From contig JAFSZW010000170.1 of the NCBI GenBank assembly GCA_017458865.1, positions 1 through 6,131 of the forward strand: DNA of 6,131 nucleotides, given 5' to 3'. Every line of letters begins with the position of its first letter. Within the stretch, counting starts at the first letter, position 1. Made by a program: the position numbers and the translations under genes. This DNA is from Clostridia bacterium. GTDB taxonomy: Bacteria > Bacillota > Clostridia > Christensenellales > Aristaeellaceae. Shown here one piece after another: positions 3,880-6,131 of the stretch. The notes under the pieces are model-generated. The model worked only from the letters and a program-made list of their open reading frames with translations. It searched no databases and was not told the DNA's origin.

Positions 3880-6075
3880 ATGAAACAACTTGCTGGATTG
3901 ATGCTTTGTTTACTCCTGGTTTTTTCGTCCGCGCTAGCGGAAACTGCGGTGCCCGAACCTGTTTTATCGCAGGATAAGCTGTCCGAGCAGTTCATTGGGA
4001 ATCTCATCCAATTTGTCAACAATATGGATGATGAGGCGAAAGGACTGAACCTGTCCATTTCTGAAATCGGGCACCCTCTTTTATCGACAGATATCCGTCT
4101 TCTTGACAATGCGCTTGATATCGGTGGTACCGTGAACGGCCAGCCGGTGCATGTCCAGTTTTCAGGCAATGCGGTCAGTGCAGAGATAGGCGGGGAGGTC
4201 TATACGCTGCCTTATTCCATGCTTTTTGGGATGGAGTCCGGCGGATACGGCGTTCCCAGGATCGGACGGGAGACCCTTGAACGGCTTTCAGGAATTGTCC
4301 TGAGCAAGATCATTCTGCCTTCCTTGAAGCTGCAGAAGATTGACGGTGTGCTCCATTATGTCATTGAAATCAGCGAGCCCCAGCTCATCGCCCTGGGGGA
4401 TGAGGTCGCTGCAGATGCAGAACTGCGCAGCATATTGTCACAGATTGTCGGTGGGAATGACTTTGCTGCTGTATGGGCTCAGCTGCGATCTGCGCGTGAG
4501 AGTGGACAGATACCTGTTTCGATAAGTGCAGATCTGGCTGTTGCAGGCGACGGCGTAATGATAAAGGCAGGCATTATAGTCCTTGACAATACGATTCAGC
4601 TTGAGGCCGGCGTTGAGCCTTCTGTTTGCATGTTCAATCTTACAGTCAACGATTCGGTTGAGATTGCAGGAATGGCTGACTTTGCCATTGGCGCACTCAA
4701 GTGCAGCGCCTCTGCAGCTGATTTTACCGCAGAACTTGACTGTGAGTATCCGGACAATTGCCTGCAGTTTGCCTTCGCCTTGAGGCAAGGGAGGAGTGCG
4801 CTGACGGCCAGGCTGACAGAGACGAATCAGTCACTTGATGGTTTCTTCGAGGTGACCCAGCCTTACGGGGCCGGAGAACAGCAGGTATGCAAACTTGACA
4901 GCCATTATGAGAAGCAAACGAAAGTATTGACGTCAAGACTTGAACTGCCGGCAAATACAGCTGTCGATCTGAACGGGGCACCTGAAAATGACAGCTATCA
5001 TCTGGTCCTGTCTGCATCTTATGCCGAAAGTACGGGGACTGTTGACCTGATCTGCACGGACACGGATGAACTGATGTCTGCAGAGCTTGCTGTTTATAGC
5101 GATGACTTTCCGGTCATGACAGGCAGAGCAGCATATGCAAAGGGAAACGGTGCGTTCAGTCTCAGAACAGATACACCGGTAGGGAATGTGGAAGGCAGCG
5201 GAAAGCTTTCCTGGAAAGAAGCGTTTGGTACGTTTACAGTGTCCGAATCCGGACAAACCTTAGACCAGGCTGCATTTTCCTTCCTGGATGACAGGGATGT
5301 GCGCCGTCTGTCCGTCAGTGTGGACGAATATGGTGAAAGCACAATGGTCCGTACGCTTGATGTGTTTGCGGAGTATGATAAGTTTTCACAGGGCTTTACA
5401 GGAACCTTCTGGACGCCGCGCAATCATAATCGGATAGAGGTCCAGGGACAGATAGACGATTCTCTGTTCAGACTGAAAGGAACATCGTCCCGAATGGGCA
5501 GTGCAGACATTTATCTGATGCGTGATCGCGGCTCTCTGATTGGAAATGCGGTAGTACGAGTGCCTGCACTTCAGCTTTCACTGACGGGTAATCTCCTCTG
5601 GAGCGGAACCGCCAAGACACTGGCGTTCTCCACTTCTGCGTTCAACCTGAATGCGTCGCTGATTTCCCGTTATGACGGCTTCCCGCTTGATCTGCGTCTG
5701 TCCGTTCAGGACTATTCAAACAGAGCGATGATCGAAATCAAAGCCAGCCGGGACGGTATCTATTTCGGCCAAAACGGACGCGTGACAACGATCTATGGTA
5801 CATTTGAGGATGAACACACATATTCGCTGCGGATCACCCAAAATGCGGAGCGTCCGGCCACTGCTGCTGGCCTGAATGTCATCATGACTGCGGATGCAAA
5901 TCAGCTGGGGCTTACGATTACGGATGATACAGACACGGAATACCTGGATGCGGTCTGCACCCATCTGGCTGAATCTGGAGTTGAACTGTTTGATCCGGCA
6001 AAAGCAGTACTGGACCCGCAGCTTATTGAGCATATCGCGGCGATTATCTCGAATCCACCACAGGATGGAAACTGA
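3880..6075 (+). CDS. Large secreted beta-rich protein of unknown family
   Basis: A 731-residue protein with a Sec signal peptide: MKQLAG, core LMLCLLLVF, then ALA (18-20) before Glu21. Cys10 lies inside the hydrophobic core without a lipobox. I see no LPXTG, SLH or choline-binding repeats and no C-terminal membrane segment. An N-terminal mixed region (about 30-208) has a helix (33-50), strands (56-110), and helical stretches (129-153, 166-208). Residues 210-680 are a long run of short strands with alternating polar/apolar residues and tight turns (for example IEVQGQI, FRLKGTS, LSLTGNL, LNASLIS, LDLRLSV), like an extended beta sheet or half-barrel. A C-terminal helical tail (685-722) ends in PPQDGN. 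Such architecture recalls lipid- or polymer-binding periplasmic proteins (LolA/AsmA-like folds), but that is inference from pattern only. The seven mature cysteines (250, 275, 288, 294, 337, 392, 693) could form disulfides. It ends in TGATAA double stops and is the last gene of the operon, 67 bases after the SseB-like gene. Confidence 0.85.
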   Translation: MKQLAGLMLCLLLVFSSALAETAVPEPVLSQDKLSEQFIGNLIQFVNNMDDEAKGLNLSISEIGHPLLSTDIRLLDNALDIGGTVNGQPVHVQFSGNAVSAEIGGEVYTLPYSMLFGMESGGYGVPRIGRETLERLSGIVLSKIILPSLKLQKIDGVLHYVIEISEPQLIALGDEVAADAELRSILSQIVGGNDFAAVWAQLRSARESGQIPVSISADLAVAGDGVMIKAGIIVLDNTIQLEAGVEPSVCMFNLTVNDSVEIAGMADFAIGALKCSASAADFTAELDCEYPDNCLQFAFALRQGRSALTARLTETNQSLDGFFEVTQPYGAGEQQVCKLDSHYEKQTKVLTSRLELPANTAVDLNGAPENDSYHLVLSASYAESTGTVDLICTDTDELMSAELAVYSDDFPVMTGRAAYAKGNGAFSLRTDTPVGNVEGSGKLSWKEAFGTFTVSESGQTLDQAAFSFLDDRDVRRLSVSVDEYGESTMVRTLDVFAEYDKFSQGFTGTFWTPRNHNRIEVQGQIDDSLFRLKGTSSRMGSADIYLMRDRGSLIGNAVVRVPALQLSLTGNLLWSGTAKTLAFSTSAFNLNASLISRYDGFPLDLRLSVQDYSNRAMIEIKASRDGIYFGQNGRVTTIYGTFEDEHTYSLRITQNAERPATAAGLNVIMTADANQLGLTITDDTDTEYLDAVCTHLAESGVELFDPAKAVLDPQLIEHIAAIISNPPQDGN

Positions 6076-6085
6076 TAAGCGGGTA

Positions 6086-6107
6086 TTTTCTGGCAGTGCC
6101 GGGAAAA
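6086..6107 (+). terminator. Weak hairpin after the operon
   Basis: TTTTCTGGC, loop AGT, and GCCGGGAAAA form about 9 pairs with one bulge, 10 bases after the stop. No T-run follows, so termination strength is doubtful. The remaining bases to the window end hold no visible gene. Confidence 0.3.
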
Positions 6108-6131
6108 CGACGATACGTGTAATCTATTCAA

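Noticed and set aside
3270..4169. 299-residue minus-strand reading frame
   Set aside because: It lies opposite two well-supported plus-strand genes, has a low-complexity mixed composition and no recognisable domain or ribosome binding site.
1..6131. CRISPR array, insertion sequence, tRNA or rRNA
   Set aside because: No spaced direct repeats, no transposase or terminal inverted repeats, and no tRNA/rRNA-like stretch was seen on either strand.

Overview
The window looks like the chromosome of a Clostridia-type member of the Bacillota. The reasons are a YesM/YesN-style two-component system, strong AGGAGG Shine-Dalgarno sites, signal peptides of the gut/rumen Clostridia type ending in ASA or ALA before Glu, and a moderate GC content of roughly 50% judged by eye. 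This placement is inference; no rRNA or other marker gene is present. All genes read on the + strand, and no minus-strand reading frame looks real.

Left block (1-1942): the 3' part of a YesM-type sensor histidine kinase, cut by the window edge, overlaps by 26 bases a short YesN-type response regulator (REC plus AraC helix-turn-helix). After 61 bases comes a 113-residue homologue of macrophage migration inhibitory factor (MIF, a tautomerase fold). The three are probably co-transcribed. Two oddities stand out: the kinase's ATP-binding glycine boxes are degenerate, and a MIF-like protein sits directly behind the signalling pair.

Intergenic region (1943-2272): two dyads follow the MIF stop. The first is a terminator-like hairpin without a U-tract, the second a near-perfect GCAGGC-T-GCCTGC palindrome. 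Further on is a convincing promoter: a weak -35, a 17-base spacer, and a perfect TATAAT preceded by an extended -10 TG. It leaves an untranslated leader of about 175 bases. That leader can fold into a closing helix (2134-2144 with 2238-2247) enclosing a directly adjacent second helix (2145-2150 with 2192-2197) and an inner stem. A last small hairpin (2261-2271) overlaps the ribosome binding site. I do not recognise a known riboswitch class, so this is a candidate undescribed cis-regulatory RNA.

Right block (2273-6075): a three-gene operon with short gaps (28 and 67 bases). It encodes a 270-residue secreted protein that appears to contain two related beta-sandwich domains, a 232-residue cytoplasmic SseB-domain protein, and a 731-residue secreted, almost entirely beta-strand protein of unknown family. 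Neither secreted protein shows a lipobox, and the 731-residue protein shows no LPXTG motif or C-terminal membrane anchor. Together they suggest an uncharacterised envelope or secretion-related module controlled by the structured leader. The last 56 bases (6076-6131) hold no gene, only a weak hairpin.
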